Assembly (NCBI GenBank): GCA_903893805.1
Contig: CAITNM010000018.1
Location: forward strand, 1-56,090
Direction of reading: 5' to 3'
DNA: 56,090 bases
Source of the DNA: an uncultured Alphaproteobacteria bacterium
GTDB taxonomy: Bacteria > Pseudomonadota > Alphaproteobacteria > Paracaedibacterales > CAITNM01
The notes below the pieces were generated by a model. That model was not told where the DNA came from, did no database searches, and was given only the letters and a program-made list of their open reading frames with translations. Position 1 is the first letter of the stretch. Every line of letters begins with the position of its first letter. Both the position numbers and the translations under genes were made by a program. Positions 7,623-15,924 of this stretch are shown here, in pieces.

Positions 7623-9074
7623 TTAACGCCGCCAAAAACTTGGTGATAAAAAGACGAGAGCTGTTAATAATTCCAATCGTCCTAATATCATTCCTATCAT
7701 TAAAAATATTTTTGAAAAAAGAGGAACAGAATCCACGTTACTGACGGGCCCCAGAATATTTCCAAGTCCTGCTCCTATATTCCCTATGCTGGCAACGGCA
7801 CCAGACAATGAGCTTACAAAGTCGAGTCCAGTTAATGAAAGTAATATGGAGAGCACAGCTACGGTTACTAAATATAGCCCTATAAAAGAAAAAACCGATG
7901 CTACCAGTTGATCAGAAATTTTTTGCCCTTGATACATAGGAATAAATACCCCGTGAGGACGTCGTAGTTGTTTTAGGTGATTGCGAATAAATGTAGCGAT
8001 AATTTGGAAGCGAAAAATTTTAATACCACCAGCTGTAGATCCGGTACTGCCTCCAATAAAAGACATTAGAAAAATTAGCGTGATGATTGTTGGACCGAAG
8101 TCCATGTAATTGAATAAAACAAACCCTGTGGTGGTCAGCGTCGATACAGCAACAAAACAACCCATACGTATACTATCAACGAATGTTTTGCCTTGAAACA
8201 TCAAGCAAAGGCTAAGACTTACACTGCCTAAAATAAGTGCATAAAGATAACCCTTAAGCTGTTGGTCACGAACAACACTTTTGTAATCGCCTTGCCATAG
8301 GCGAATATACAGTATTAGAGTGCTTCCTCCGATGATCATTAAAATCATTAAAACAACTTCAACGGCAGGACTATCAAAAGTGACTAATCCAGCGTTCCTT
8401 GTTGAAAGTCCACCAGTGGAAATTGCAGAAGCCGCATGACAGAATGCGTCAAAATTGTCCATTCCACAAAAACTTAAGCTTGCGCATCCTATGATCGTAA
8501 ACAAGGAATAGGCACATAAAATTCCTGCAGCAATTTGCGAAACTCGTGGAAGGATTTTTTCAGAACGATCTGAAAATTCACTTCTGAACAATTGCATTCC
8601 TCCAATACGGAGTACAGGAAATATGGTTATTGCCATAACGATAATTCCGATTCCGCCTAACCACTGCAAAATAGCGCGCCATAGAATAAGGCTTTTAGGG
8701 AGTTTATCTAAGTCGTTAAGGGTTGAAAATCCAGTGGTCGTTAAGGCAGAAACAGCCTCAAATAGAGCGTTAATGAATGTGCAATCAGGAGAAAGCCAAT
8801 ATATAGGTAGTCCGGAAAAAAAACTACATATTACCCATGATAGAAACGTTAACAAAAAAGCTTCGCGGATGCCAAGTTTGATTTGGGTTTTTTGATGATT
8901 GGTAAGTGCTAGCAATACACCTGTGCTGCTTGTAATAAAAAATGGAATTAAGAAAAGTTGCCAATCTTGAGTATTCCCAAACAGGTATTCATGACCTATG
9001 GGAATAAGCATAATTGCTGCAACGCTTGCTATCATGGCGCCAATCACAAAAAAGATTGATCGCCAGTCTATCAT
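7623..9074 (-). CDS. trkH: Trk-type potassium uptake protein TrkH
   Basis: Pore-forming inner-membrane subunit of the Trk K+ uptake system. The 483-aa protein has about ten or more hydrophobic segments in the four-fold M1-P-M2 plan. The selectivity-filter repeats are visible as ALTTTGFSTL, AISTGGLST, TLTTTGF and SIGNIGAGLGN. Its start overlaps the stop of the upstream PmtA-like gene by 4 bp (ATGA), so the three genes form one operon. The regulatory NAD-binding subunit TrkA is not in the window. Confidence 0.92.
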   Translation of the reverse strand: MIDWRSIFFVIGAMIASVAAIMLIPIGHEYLFGNTQDWQLFLIPFFITSSTGVLLALTNHQKTQIKLGIREAFLLTFLSWVICSFFSGLPIYWLSPDCTFINALFEAVSALTTTGFSTLNDLDKLPKSLILWRAILQWLGGIGIIVMAITIFPVLRIGGMQLFRSEFSDRSEKILPRVSQIAAGILCAYSLFTIIGCASLSFCGMDNFDAFCHAASAISTGGLSTRNAGLVTFDSPAVEVVLMILMIIGGSTLILYIRLWQGDYKSVVRDQQLKGYLYALILGSVSLSLCLMFQGKTFVDSIRMGCFVAVSTLTTTGFVLFNYMDFGPTIITLIFLMSFIGGSTGSTAGGIKIFRFQIIATFIRNHLKQLRRPHGVFIPMYQGQKISDQLVASVFSFIGLYLVTVAVLSILLSLTGLDFVSSLSGAVASIGNIGAGLGNILGPVSNVDSVPLFSKIFLMIGMILGRLELLTALVFLSPSFWRR

Positions 9075-9706
9075 AGGCCTGCCCGCTTAAATTTAAAGTG
9101 ATTCATGAAGGCAAATGAAGCGGGATGAAGAGCTGTGTGATGAGCTGTTTTGTATTCCCAAATCGCAGCAGGAGGCATGTTTAAAAACACATGTCCCAGA
9201 TAGCGTTGATCAAGCCCTAGCTTGCTTGAAGGAAGAGGAGAGCCAGGACGATAAGTGAATTGTAATAGCGTTCCATCAGGTTTCATTACGTTTTTGACAG
9301 CGGTGACAATCTGTTGTTGATCAGATAAGCGCAAATTAACCATGGGAATACCTGAAACGATAGTCTGAATGTTTCCAATGGTTTTTTCAGGAAGCAAGCT
9401 AAGTAGGTCAGTTGCATTTCCTTCAATGACAGTAACGCAAGGAACAGTTTTTCTTAAAAATTTGACTAAAGATGGCTGCATTTCAAGAATAATTAATTGT
9501 GAGCCAGGTATTCCTCTCTCAAGAAGTGCTGACGTTAATCGACCCGTGCCTGCTCCTATTTCAAGAATGTACTCATCGGGTTCTGGTATATTTACAAAAC
9601 TGGAAATTGAACTCGCTAAATTTCTTGAGCTAGGAAAAAATGCTCCCGTTTTTAAAGGAGCCTTTAGTAGGCTTTTGAAAAAAACAACGTTTTCATTATT
9701 GCGCAT
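9071..9706 (-). CDS. PmtA-like SAM-dependent methyltransferase, copy 2
   Basis: Resembles Rhodobacter/Sinorhizobium-type phosphatidylethanolamine N-methyltransferase, which makes phosphatidylcholine at the membrane. Motif I ILEIGAGTG is at 47-55 and VSGIPM follows around 117. The N-terminal FFKSLLKAPLKTGAFFPSS is the amphipathic segment typical of the family. The 211-aa length fits. It is paralogous to the next gene: the same 'KxPxxxGxFxPxS' segment and EIGAGTGRLT occur in both. Translation is coupled (TAATG with the upstream gene, ATGA with trkH). The rRNA adenine dimethylase family shares motif I, so the substrate is uncertain. Confidence 0.7.
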   Translation of the reverse strand: MRNNENVVFFKSLLKAPLKTGAFFPSSRNLASSISSFVNIPEPDEYILEIGAGTGRLTSALLERGIPGSQLIILEMQPSLVKFLRKTVPCVTVIEGNATDLLSLLPEKTIGNIQTIVSGIPMVNLRLSDQQQIVTAVKNVMKPDGTLLQFTYRPGSPLPSSKLGLDQRYLGHVFLNMPPAAIWEYKTAHHTALHPASFAFMNHFKFKRAGL

Positions 9707-10350
9707 TATGACAGGTCATGTAGATAACGTTTAGGAGTGAATCGCCAGACAAATCCTGGTGGCATATTACCCCACAATGATACAACTCGTTTTTGTAGAA
9801 TTTCCCCTTCCATAAATTTTATTGGAGATACGGGACTGTATGTGACATGGTAAATTGAACCTGTAACAGGGTTTAAAACATCTAAAGCCGCTTGAATAAT
9901 ACGCTCACGTATTGTTTCATCCAAACACATTAAGGGAATGGCTGATACAACGTAATCAACCTTACCAACCCAGGCTGTTGGAATAAGTCTAGGTAGTTCT
10001 TCTGCGTTTCCTTGAATAACCCTGGGTTGTGCTTTTGATTGGTAGAGATCTTGTAAGGAAACCTTTAGAAAGTCACTCATTTTTGGGTCAAGCTCAACCA
10101 TTGCAAGCTTATCAGTACTTACTCCTTGAGCCAAAAGGGCTCTGGTTAAGCGTCCAGTGCCTGCACCAATTTCTACCACGGTTGTTTTATTATTCACATC
10201 AAGTTGGCTTGCAGCTAGATGGGCTAGTTTTAAAGATATAGGTGCGAATGTACCTATCTGCATGGGTGACTTCAGCCACTGTTTAAAGAACAATCTGCTC
10301 TCTTCAGTGACAATAGATTTAATCATTGTGCTATGTGGTAAACTCGTCAT
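9706..10350 (-). CDS. PmtA-like SAM-dependent methyltransferase, copy 1
   Basis: First gene of the pmtA-pmtA-trkH operon, 214 aa. Motif I VVEIGAGTG is at 58-66, a membrane-associating segment FFKQWLKSPMQIGTFAP at 21-37, VSAIPL follows, and the C-terminal NMPPGFVWRF parallels NMPPAAIWEY in copy 2. This marks a tandem duplication that has diverged considerably. By family it should methylate phosphatidylethanolamine or its methylated forms; two copies could split the successive methylation steps. Met9 is an alternative start. It is divergent from ccmA. Confidence 0.7.
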   Translation of the reverse strand: MTSLPHSTMIKSIVTEESRLFFKQWLKSPMQIGTFAPISLKLAHLAASQLDVNNKTTVVEIGAGTGRLTRALLAQGVSTDKLAMVELDPKMSDFLKVSLQDLYQSKAQPRVIQGNAEELPRLIPTAWVGKVDYVVSAIPLMCLDETIRERIIQAALDVLNPVTGSIYHVTYSPVSPIKFMEGEILQKRVVSLWGNMPPGFVWRFTPKRYLHDLS

Positions 10351-10406
10351 AATAACAAATTGAAAATAACTACGTGCATTTTAGCTATATTAGTTCGAGA
10401 TCGCAA

Positions 10407-10958
10407 ATGTCTATACAAGTTTCGGGTTTAGCTCACCCTTATATTAGTGTTTCCAGTCTTTTTCCTATAGATATTTCTGCGCAGCATGGTGATGCCTTGG
10501 CAATATGCGGGGCCAATGGTAGTGGGAAAACAACATTTTTAAAATTGCTTTTGAGTGAATTGCAGCCCAAAAAGGGTGAAATCGAAATTGATAAGGAATT
10601 TGCTTATTTAGGTGTAAGAAATGGATTAAAACCACAGCTTACAATTCGTCAACAATTGCAGTATTTTATGTCGAGTCAACTGGCGTTTCCCTGGCCTGAA
10701 TTTTTAAATAAAATGTATAAAGATTTATCATCAGGTCAACAACGCTTGATCGCATTATGGCTCGCGTTGTATGGCTCAAAGTCGTTAATTTTATTAGACG
10801 AACCTTTTTCACATTTAGATACACATAGCCTTTTCTTAGCGTGCACGTGGATAAATACGCAATTGAATTTAAAAAAGACAATCGTTTTTACTCATCACAA
10901 TCCTGAAGAGTTAATCGATATACAGTCTTTGAAAGTACTTGATTTAAATGGATTTTAA
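10407..10958 (+). CDS. ccmA: Heme exporter ATP-binding protein CcmA
   Basis: ATPase of the CcmABCD complex that releases holo-CcmE for cytochrome c maturation. Walker A GANGSGKT, the characteristic YLGVRNGLKPQLTIRQQL segment matching CcmA 'YLGHxNALKPxLT', signature LSSGQ and Walker B LILLDEP are all present. The protein is short, as CcmA proteins are. The ATG at 10407 (MSIQVSGL) is the conserved-looking start; a GTG at 10374 would add 11 residues. Its partner ccmB lies about 42 kb away, so the ccm genes are dispersed. Confidence 0.82.
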   Translation: MSIQVSGLAHPYISVSSLFPIDISAQHGDALAICGANGSGKTTFLKLLLSELQPKKGEIEIDKEFAYLGVRNGLKPQLTIRQQLQYFMSSQLAFPWPEFLNKMYKDLSSGQQRLIALWLALYGSKSLILLDEPFSHLDTHSLFLACTWINTQLNLKKTIVFTHHNPEELIDIQSLKVLDLNGF

Positions 10959-11032
10959 ATGGAAAATCACTTGGTTTTAATTGCAGATACCATATAGAAT
11001 TAAGAACAAAATATATTAATCAAGACTGGTAA

Positions 11033-11416
11033 ATGCTCAAATTTATTTGTATTTCTTTTATTTTTGTGGGCTGCATAACTCAGCCACATCTTCTCTCATG
11101 CACAGATATATCTGAGTCTGAACTTAATAAATATAAGATGTATTGTTCAGGAAGTATCACTCTAGAAAAGCTTAGCGAAATCATTACACGCCTAAATGCA
11201 GCAAAAATGCGAGTGAAAGAAAACTTAATAACACTAGGTTTACGACAATTCTCTGCAAGACTCGACTGGTTAGACTTAAGGTTATCAGATGAAGAAAATT
11301 ACATATCATTTTTAGAAGATCAGGTCAGTGCATACTATGCTTTGACAGATGATTTGGATATTTTAATGCGAATAAGGCACGGAGTTTTTTCTTTTATAGA
11401 GAATCAGAGTACTTAA
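11033..11416 (+). CDS. Small putative lipoprotein of unknown function
   Basis: A 127-aa protein starting MLKFICISFIFVGC, a short hydrophobic stretch ending in a lipobox-like FVGC, so a lipoprotein or secreted protein is likely. The mature part is helical and charged, with a leucine-spaced pattern near LDWLDLRLSDEENYISFLEDQ. I do not recognise a family. After the stop, the +1 frame remains open from about 11400 and reads like protein (LSAIDQAMTGMAKLMQEIQD), so the C-terminus may have been lost to a frameshift. Confidence 0.55.
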   Translation: MLKFICISFIFVGCITQPHLLSCTDISESELNKYKMYCSGSITLEKLSEIITRLNAAKMRVKENLITLGLRQFSARLDWLDLRLSDEENYISFLEDQVSAYYALTDDLDILMRIRHGVFSFIENQST

Positions 11417-11537
11417 AAATCAAAAATTAAGTGCGATTGATCAAGCAATGACTGGTATGGCTAAACTTATGCAAGAAATTCAGGATCAAACATTGAATGA
11501 CTGCCTATTAATAAGCTCACTGCTTGCGTACTGGTTT

Positions 11538-12107
11538 TTATTGCCTACTTTCCAAAAACATAGTCGACACCATAACTTCTTCCCTAAAACCAAAGGTCTG
11601 CATATTTTTAATACGTAATGGGTAAAGAACTCCATCTAGATGGTCAAGCTCGTGTTGCACAACCCTTGCGTGAAAATGCGACGCCTCGTATACATGGCTG
11701 TTTCCTTCAAGATCCGTATATTGATACTCAATATGTGTGTGTCTTGGCACTTGTCCTATCATCCCAGGAACCGAAAGACATGCTTCCCATTCTAGATTTT
11801 TTTCATCACTTAAGGGTTTATAGCTGGGATTAATTAGCACCCGCATAGGAATAGCCACCCCATCAGTTTTGTAACGTGGATGTTCAGCCGGGACCTCGAA
11901 CATTACAATACGCTTCAAAATACCAATCTGCGGAGCGGCAATGCCGACAATGTTCATGTCTTGAGTTACTTGTTCCATAAATTGTAATGTTTGGTGCGCC
12001 AAGGACATTTCAGTAGGTAGGTTGAATGGTGATGATACTTCGTATAATTTGGGATCACCAAAGCGCAAAAGCTGAGGGGATTTATGGAGGTTTTCTAATT
12101 GTGACAT
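11538..12107 (-). CDS. def: Peptide deformylase
   Basis: Fe2+/Zn2+ hydrolase that removes the formyl group from nascent N-terminal Met. The three motifs are present: GIAAPQ, EACLS (usually EGCLS; the Cys metal ligand is kept but Gly is Ala) and HELDH with both His ligands. I place the start at ATG 12107 (MSQLENLHKSPQLLRFGDP), which leaves the usual short lead before LLRFGDPKL and has GGAA upstream. A TTG at 12167 or ATG at 12140 would add 20 or 11 residues. The Gly-to-Ala change in motif 2 is unusual but conservative. Confidence 0.9.
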   Translation of the reverse strand: MSQLENLHKSPQLLRFGDPKLYEVSSPFNLPTEMSLAHQTLQFMEQVTQDMNIVGIAAPQIGILKRIVMFEVPAEHPRYKTDGVAIPMRVLINPSYKPLSDEKNLEWEACLSVPGMIGQVPRHTHIEYQYTDLEGNSHVYEASHFHARVVQHELDHLDGVLYPLRIKNMQTFGFREEVMVSTMFLESRQ

Positions 12108-12205
12108 CCTGTTTTCCAACGTACTCAATGCTGATGGCATTATGATGAACGAATGCTTTGGATTCAAGTGAGATTTTGATCGAAACTCAGGTAAAATCCC
12201 ACACT

Positions 12206-12382
12206 TTATACTTCTGTTGAGTGCTGCGTTTTAATTTCATTTCTTTTTTTAATTACACGGGGAGACTGCTTCATTTTAGTGTGATACTTTTTTTTACCAG
12301 TGTTCGATGCGACTGATGAACACAGAAGTGAGCCAGCTAACATAAGCATACAGATCAGCTTTACTGCTAGTAATGCATTCAT
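12206..12382 (-). CDS. Very small exported Lys-rich protein
   Basis: A possible 58-aa product starting MNALLAVKLICMLMLAGSLL with a clear hydrophobic signal sequence or membrane anchor, then a Lys/Arg-rich tail (TGKKKYHTKMKQSPRVIKKR). I recognise no family. A GTG five codons upstream is an alternative start. Signal-like N-terminus and basic tail argue for a real small exported protein, but length alone gives limited support. Confidence 0.4.
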   Translation of the reverse strand: MNALLAVKLICMLMLAGSLLCSSVASNTGKKKYHTKMKQSPRVIKKRNEIKTQHSTEV

Positions 12383-12501
12383 GTCCCAAGCTCTCACTCG
12401 TTTCTAGTGCTACTTTACCTTGTTTGTTTTTGTAGGGCAGCATAAAAATAACATTAATTTATACTCACGTCTTTTTTTTCATGAAGAGATTTTTGCCTAA
12501 A

Positions 12502-12765
12502 TTACCTGCTAGATGGAGGAATTTCGCCCCAAAAATTGTGGCACTCATGCAAAAAAGATAAAATTTCCGCACAAGTTTTTCTCGAAGATTTAGTGGCTGA
12601 ATCTTTCTGTTGGCATTGTTCAAGCTCTAGTGAAAAAAGAGCTGGGTTGTAAGGAGAGCACCGTTTACTAACGCTTGCTTCTTTATTCCAGTCGTCATGC
12701 AGTGTGTTATCCGCACCTGTTATTAAGTTTAAAAGGATGCTGCAATATATGAATATATTTCTCAA
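12502..12765 (-). CDS. Small exported cysteine-containing protein
   Basis: An 87-aa protein with a signal-like N-terminus (MRNIFIYCSILLNLITGADN) and four cysteines in the predicted mature part (KRCSPYN, EQCQQKD, KTCAEI, HECHNF), which could form two disulfides in an oxidising compartment. DsbB is encoded in this window. I recognise no family. It lies just downstream of the nitronate monooxygenase-like gene on the same strand (1-bp gap) and could share its transcript. Confidence 0.5.
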   Translation of the reverse strand: MRNIFIYCSILLNLITGADNTLHDDWNKEASVSKRCSPYNPALFSLELEQCQQKDSATKSSRKTCAEILSFLHECHNFWGEIPPSSR

Positions 12766-12766
12766 T

Positions 12767-13792
12767 TCAAGCAGCCTTATAGGGAGTTTCCTCTAAAAAG
12801 GCATTTGCTTGTGTAATCAGTTCGCTCATAATATCGGCGGTTGATTGAATTTTGTTTACCATGCCAACGCTCTGCCCAGCCATTAGAGAGCCATTTTCAA
12901 TGTCTCCGTCAATAACGGCGCGTCGCAAGGCTCCGGCCCAGTAATGTTCTATTTTTAGCTGAGCTTCTTTTAAGTCAGTTGCTCCGCTATCGTATTCTTT
13001 AATGATAGTTGCTTGTACTTCTAAAAATTCTTTGGTTGCTTTGTTGGCCAAAGCTCTCACAGGGATGACGGGAAAACGCTGGTCTAACTGCAATGAGATA
13101 ACTGCATCGCGAGCTTGGGCTCTTATAAATGCCTGTTTAAAATTTTCGTGAGCTGGTGATTCTTCAGCGCATACAAACCGCGTGCCTAACTGACATCCGC
13201 TTGCGCCCATTTTTAAGTACGAAACAAACGCTTCACCACGGCCGATACCTCCGGCTACAAACACAGGCACTTCATGTATTTGGGGAAGAATTTCCTGGGC
13301 TAAAACGCTGGTTGAAACTGGACCAATATGCCCACCGGCTTCGCTCCCCTCAATCACCAATGCGTCGGCTCCCATTTTTATAAGCTTTTTAGCAATCACC
13401 AATGCAGGAGCAAAACCAATGACTAAGCATACATGTTCTTTTAATCGGGTGAAGCTGGCAGAATTTGGCAGTCCACCTGCCAAAACTACGTGACGTATTT
13501 TGTGCTGTCCACAGACATCAATCATTTGTTCAAGCATGGGGTGCATAGTAATTAGATTCACACCAAACGGCTTTGTGGTCATGGCTTTGGTGTGATCAAT
13601 TTCTTGAGATAGTATGTCTGGCGACATAGCTCCACTGGCTAACACGCCAAAGCCTCCTGCATTTGAGATGGCAGCTACTAGATGATGATTGGACACCCAA
13701 GTCATAGCACCACCTAAAATAGCATGTTTGGTTCCTAGAAATTCACATCCGCGTTTGCATAAGTGTTCAAGAGAAGGGGCAGTGTGAGTCAT
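12767..13792 (-). CDS. Nitronate monooxygenase-like FMN flavoprotein (NPD family)
   Basis: TIM-barrel FMN protein of the nitronate monooxygenase/2-nitropropane dioxygenase and FabK-like family. Visible landmarks are LGGAMTWVSNHHLVAAISNAG, GVNLIT, the ALVIEGSEAGGHIGP substrate/FMN loop, FVAGGIGRGEAF, and GCQLGTRFVCAEES for phosphate binding. The catalytic His of the GGH segment is present. A start at ATG 13792, one base after the lysC stop, is preferred over the upstream Met at 13825, which would overlap lysC by 32 bp. Length is about 341 aa. Whether it detoxifies nitronates or reduces enoyl-ACP (FabK) cannot be decided here. Confidence 0.82.
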   Translation of the reverse strand: MTHTAPSLEHLCKRGCEFLGTKHAILGGAMTWVSNHHLVAAISNAGGFGVLASGAMSPDILSQEIDHTKAMTTKPFGVNLITMHPMLEQMIDVCGQHKIRHVVLAGGLPNSASFTRLKEHVCLVIGFAPALVIAKKLIKMGADALVIEGSEAGGHIGPVSTSVLAQEILPQIHEVPVFVAGGIGRGEAFVSYLKMGASGCQLGTRFVCAEESPAHENFKQAFIRAQARDAVISLQLDQRFPVIPVRALANKATKEFLEVQATIIKEYDSGATDLKEAQLKIEHYWAGALRRAVIDGDIENGSLMAGQSVGMVNKIQSTADIMSELITQANAFLEETPYKAA

Positions 13793-13793
13793 T

Positions 13794-15032
13794 TTACGCG
13801 GCCTTTTGTGAAGAAGATTGTTCAAGGCAAAATACCCTGTGAAGCGATGTTAAAGCAGGTTGTAGAGATTGTTGGTTGATCACAAGAGACATTTTAATTT
13901 CTGATGAGTAAATCATATGAATGTTGATTCCTTCATCGGCCAGAGTTCTACATATTAACGCTGGAATATCCATATTGCTGCGAAGGCCTATGCCAATAAC
14001 AGTGATTTTTGCAACATTTTTATCAATTGAGATATCAGAAAAACCAAGACTTTCTTTAAAATTATTCATGGTTTCACTGAAACGCTCAATATCGCCGCGG
14101 CTAATCATGCCATCAATGTCACAGCAGCCTTCACGAGTGTGTGATTGAGTCATCATATCGATTAGAATATCGGCTTGCCCCATGGTTGTGTAAAGCTTTG
14201 CAGCAATTCCTGGCTCATTTTTTAAATTTTTCAAAGTCACCTTTGCTTCTTGCAAAGTGTGTACAATGCTGGTGATGTTGTCTTTTTCCACAGCGTATTT
14301 ATCCTCAATAATTTCAGTACCCTTAGGAGAATCAGTCAAACTTGAAAGTACACGCAATTTAATGCCATGTTTCATGGCCATTTCAACTGAACGAGCTTGT
14401 AAAACTTTAGCGCCTGCTGCGGCCATTTCAAACATTTCGCTATAGCTTAAGGTGTCTTGGCGACGAGCTTCAGGAACTAACTGAGGGTCCGCTGTGTACA
14501 CGCCGTCAACATCGGTGTAAATATCGCAACGATCAGCCTTTAAGGCAACAGCTATTGCAACAGCTGTTGTATCTGAACCACCACGTCCAATAGTTGTAAT
14601 CATTCCTTCTTTGCTAAGCCCTTGAAACCCAGAAACAACAGGAATCTCACCAGTACTAAGACTTTGCAAAATTTTATCCGGACAAATGTGCTGAATGCGT
14701 GCGTTGGTGGCTACAGAATCTGTGTGAATAGGAATTTGCCAAGCCAGGAAAGAACGTGCTTTCATGCCTGCTTTTTTCAAAGCTAAAGCTAATAATCCCG
14801 CGGTAACTTGTTCGCCTGCACTAGCAACTACATCATGCTCAGGGGTAGGTTCATGAGGGCATAAAGCTTGAGAGTATCCAATCAATTGATCAGTAATACC
14901 AGCCATTGCAGATACAACCGCAACAACTTGATTTCCATTAAGCGTTTCTTGACGAATAACTTGGGCGACATGTTCTAGCAGTGCTAGATTTGCAACTGAA
15001 GTTCCGCCGAATTTTAAAACATAAAGTGCCAT
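13794..15032 (-). CDS. lysC: Aspartate kinase
   Basis: First step of the aspartate pathway to lysine/diaminopimelate, threonine and methionine: phosphorylates L-aspartate. MALYVLKFGGTSVAN is the classical N-terminus, followed by GRGGSDTTAVAIA and TDVDGVYTADP. A C-terminal pair of ACT domains (about 250-410) carries feedback control. The ATG at 15032 is clearly the start; upstream in-frame residues are not conserved-looking. It is divergent from ubiG, a conserved alphaproteobacterial arrangement, and nearly contiguous with the downstream flavoprotein gene. Confidence 0.94.
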   Translation of the reverse strand: MALYVLKFGGTSVANLALLEHVAQVIRQETLNGNQVVAVVSAMAGITDQLIGYSQALCPHEPTPEHDVVASAGEQVTAGLLALALKKAGMKARSFLAWQIPIHTDSVATNARIQHICPDKILQSLSTGEIPVVSGFQGLSKEGMITTIGRGGSDTTAVAIAVALKADRCDIYTDVDGVYTADPQLVPEARRQDTLSYSEMFEMAAAGAKVLQARSVEMAMKHGIKLRVLSSLTDSPKGTEIIEDKYAVEKDNITSIVHTLQEAKVTLKNLKNEPGIAAKLYTTMGQADILIDMMTQSHTREGCCDIDGMISRGDIERFSETMNNFKESLGFSDISIDKNVAKITVIGIGLRSNMDIPALICRTLADEGINIHMIYSSEIKMSLVINQQSLQPALTSLHRVFCLEQSSSQKAA

Positions 15033-15122
15033 GACTTGAATATGGTATGTTGAATGGTAAATATCAAGAGAGTGAACGATCATTCTAGAGTAAAAGTTAT
15101 AATTTTTAAAAAGGAATTTTTA

Positions 15123-15842
15123 ATGAACATGAAAAACGCCTTGCAAACTGACCATTTTGAGAGCCTTTCAGCTCAATGGTGGAATGAAAGTGGGGCTTTT
15201 GGAGTGCTGCATGCTATGAATCCTGCCAGAATTCGTTTTATTAAAGATATGGCCAATCAGTATTTTCCGCCTAGTGGTTTGAGAAATCTGAAAGTGCTTG
15301 ATGTTGGATGCGGGGGCGGCATTGTTTGTGAGCCACTTTCAAGACTGGGAGCTCTAGTTACAGGGGTGGATGCAAGTGAGCAGGCTATTTTAATAGCTTG
15401 TGCGCACGCTCTTGAGCAAAATTTAGTCATTGATTATGCATGTGAAGATTTAAAGAATATAAAAAATACTTATGACTTGATAACTTGTCTTGAAGTTGTT
15501 GAGCATGTGGATGATTTAAAAATATTCGCTAATGATCTTGTGCAAAAACTAAACCCAGGTGGCGTTGTGGTTTTATCAACATTAAATCGTACGATATTCT
15601 CTTATGTGGTGGGTATTTTAGGCGCTGAATACTTAACTCGAAAGGTTCCCATTGGCACTCACAACTGGCAAAAATTCATCGAACCATCAGAACTAGCTAG
15701 TCTTATGGAAAGCCTTGGACTAAAAACTATTTCCTTAAAAGGCTTGAATTACTCTTTTTATAAACGTGAGTGGCAGTTGGGTAGCAATTTGCACATGAAT
15801 TATTTGGCGGGATTTTATAAGAGTGTTAGTGAGAATGCGTAA
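15123..15842 (+). CDS. ubiG: Ubiquinone biosynthesis O-methyltransferase UbiG
   Basis: SAM-dependent enzyme catalysing both O-methylations of ubiquinone synthesis. The start at ATG 15123 has AAGGA just upstream. HFESLSAQWWNESGAFGVLH and the N-terminal NPARIRFI are UbiG signatures. Motif I is VLDVGCGGGIVCEPL, followed by CLEVVEHVDD and the C-terminal VPIGTHNWQKFIEPSEL. The length of 239 aa is normal. It works with Coq7 and the polyprenyl synthase also encoded here. Confidence 0.95.
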   Translation: MNMKNALQTDHFESLSAQWWNESGAFGVLHAMNPARIRFIKDMANQYFPPSGLRNLKVLDVGCGGGIVCEPLSRLGALVTGVDASEQAILIACAHALEQNLVIDYACEDLKNIKNTYDLITCLEVVEHVDDLKIFANDLVQKLNPGGVVVLSTLNRTIFSYVVGILGAEYLTRKVPIGTHNWQKFIEPSELASLMESLGLKTISLKGLNYSFYKREWQLGSNLHMNYLAGFYKSVSENA

Positions 15843-15924
15843 AAGCTAAAATTACGATTTTCTTGTCGTTGTTAAGTGTTTCTGATAATTACTAGATACT
15901 TTATTAAGCGCGGTAAGTTAAAAA

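Noticed and set aside
13793-13825. Longer N-terminus for the nitronate monooxygenase-like protein
   Set aside because: It would overlap lysC by 32 bp; the ATG right after the lysC stop fits better.
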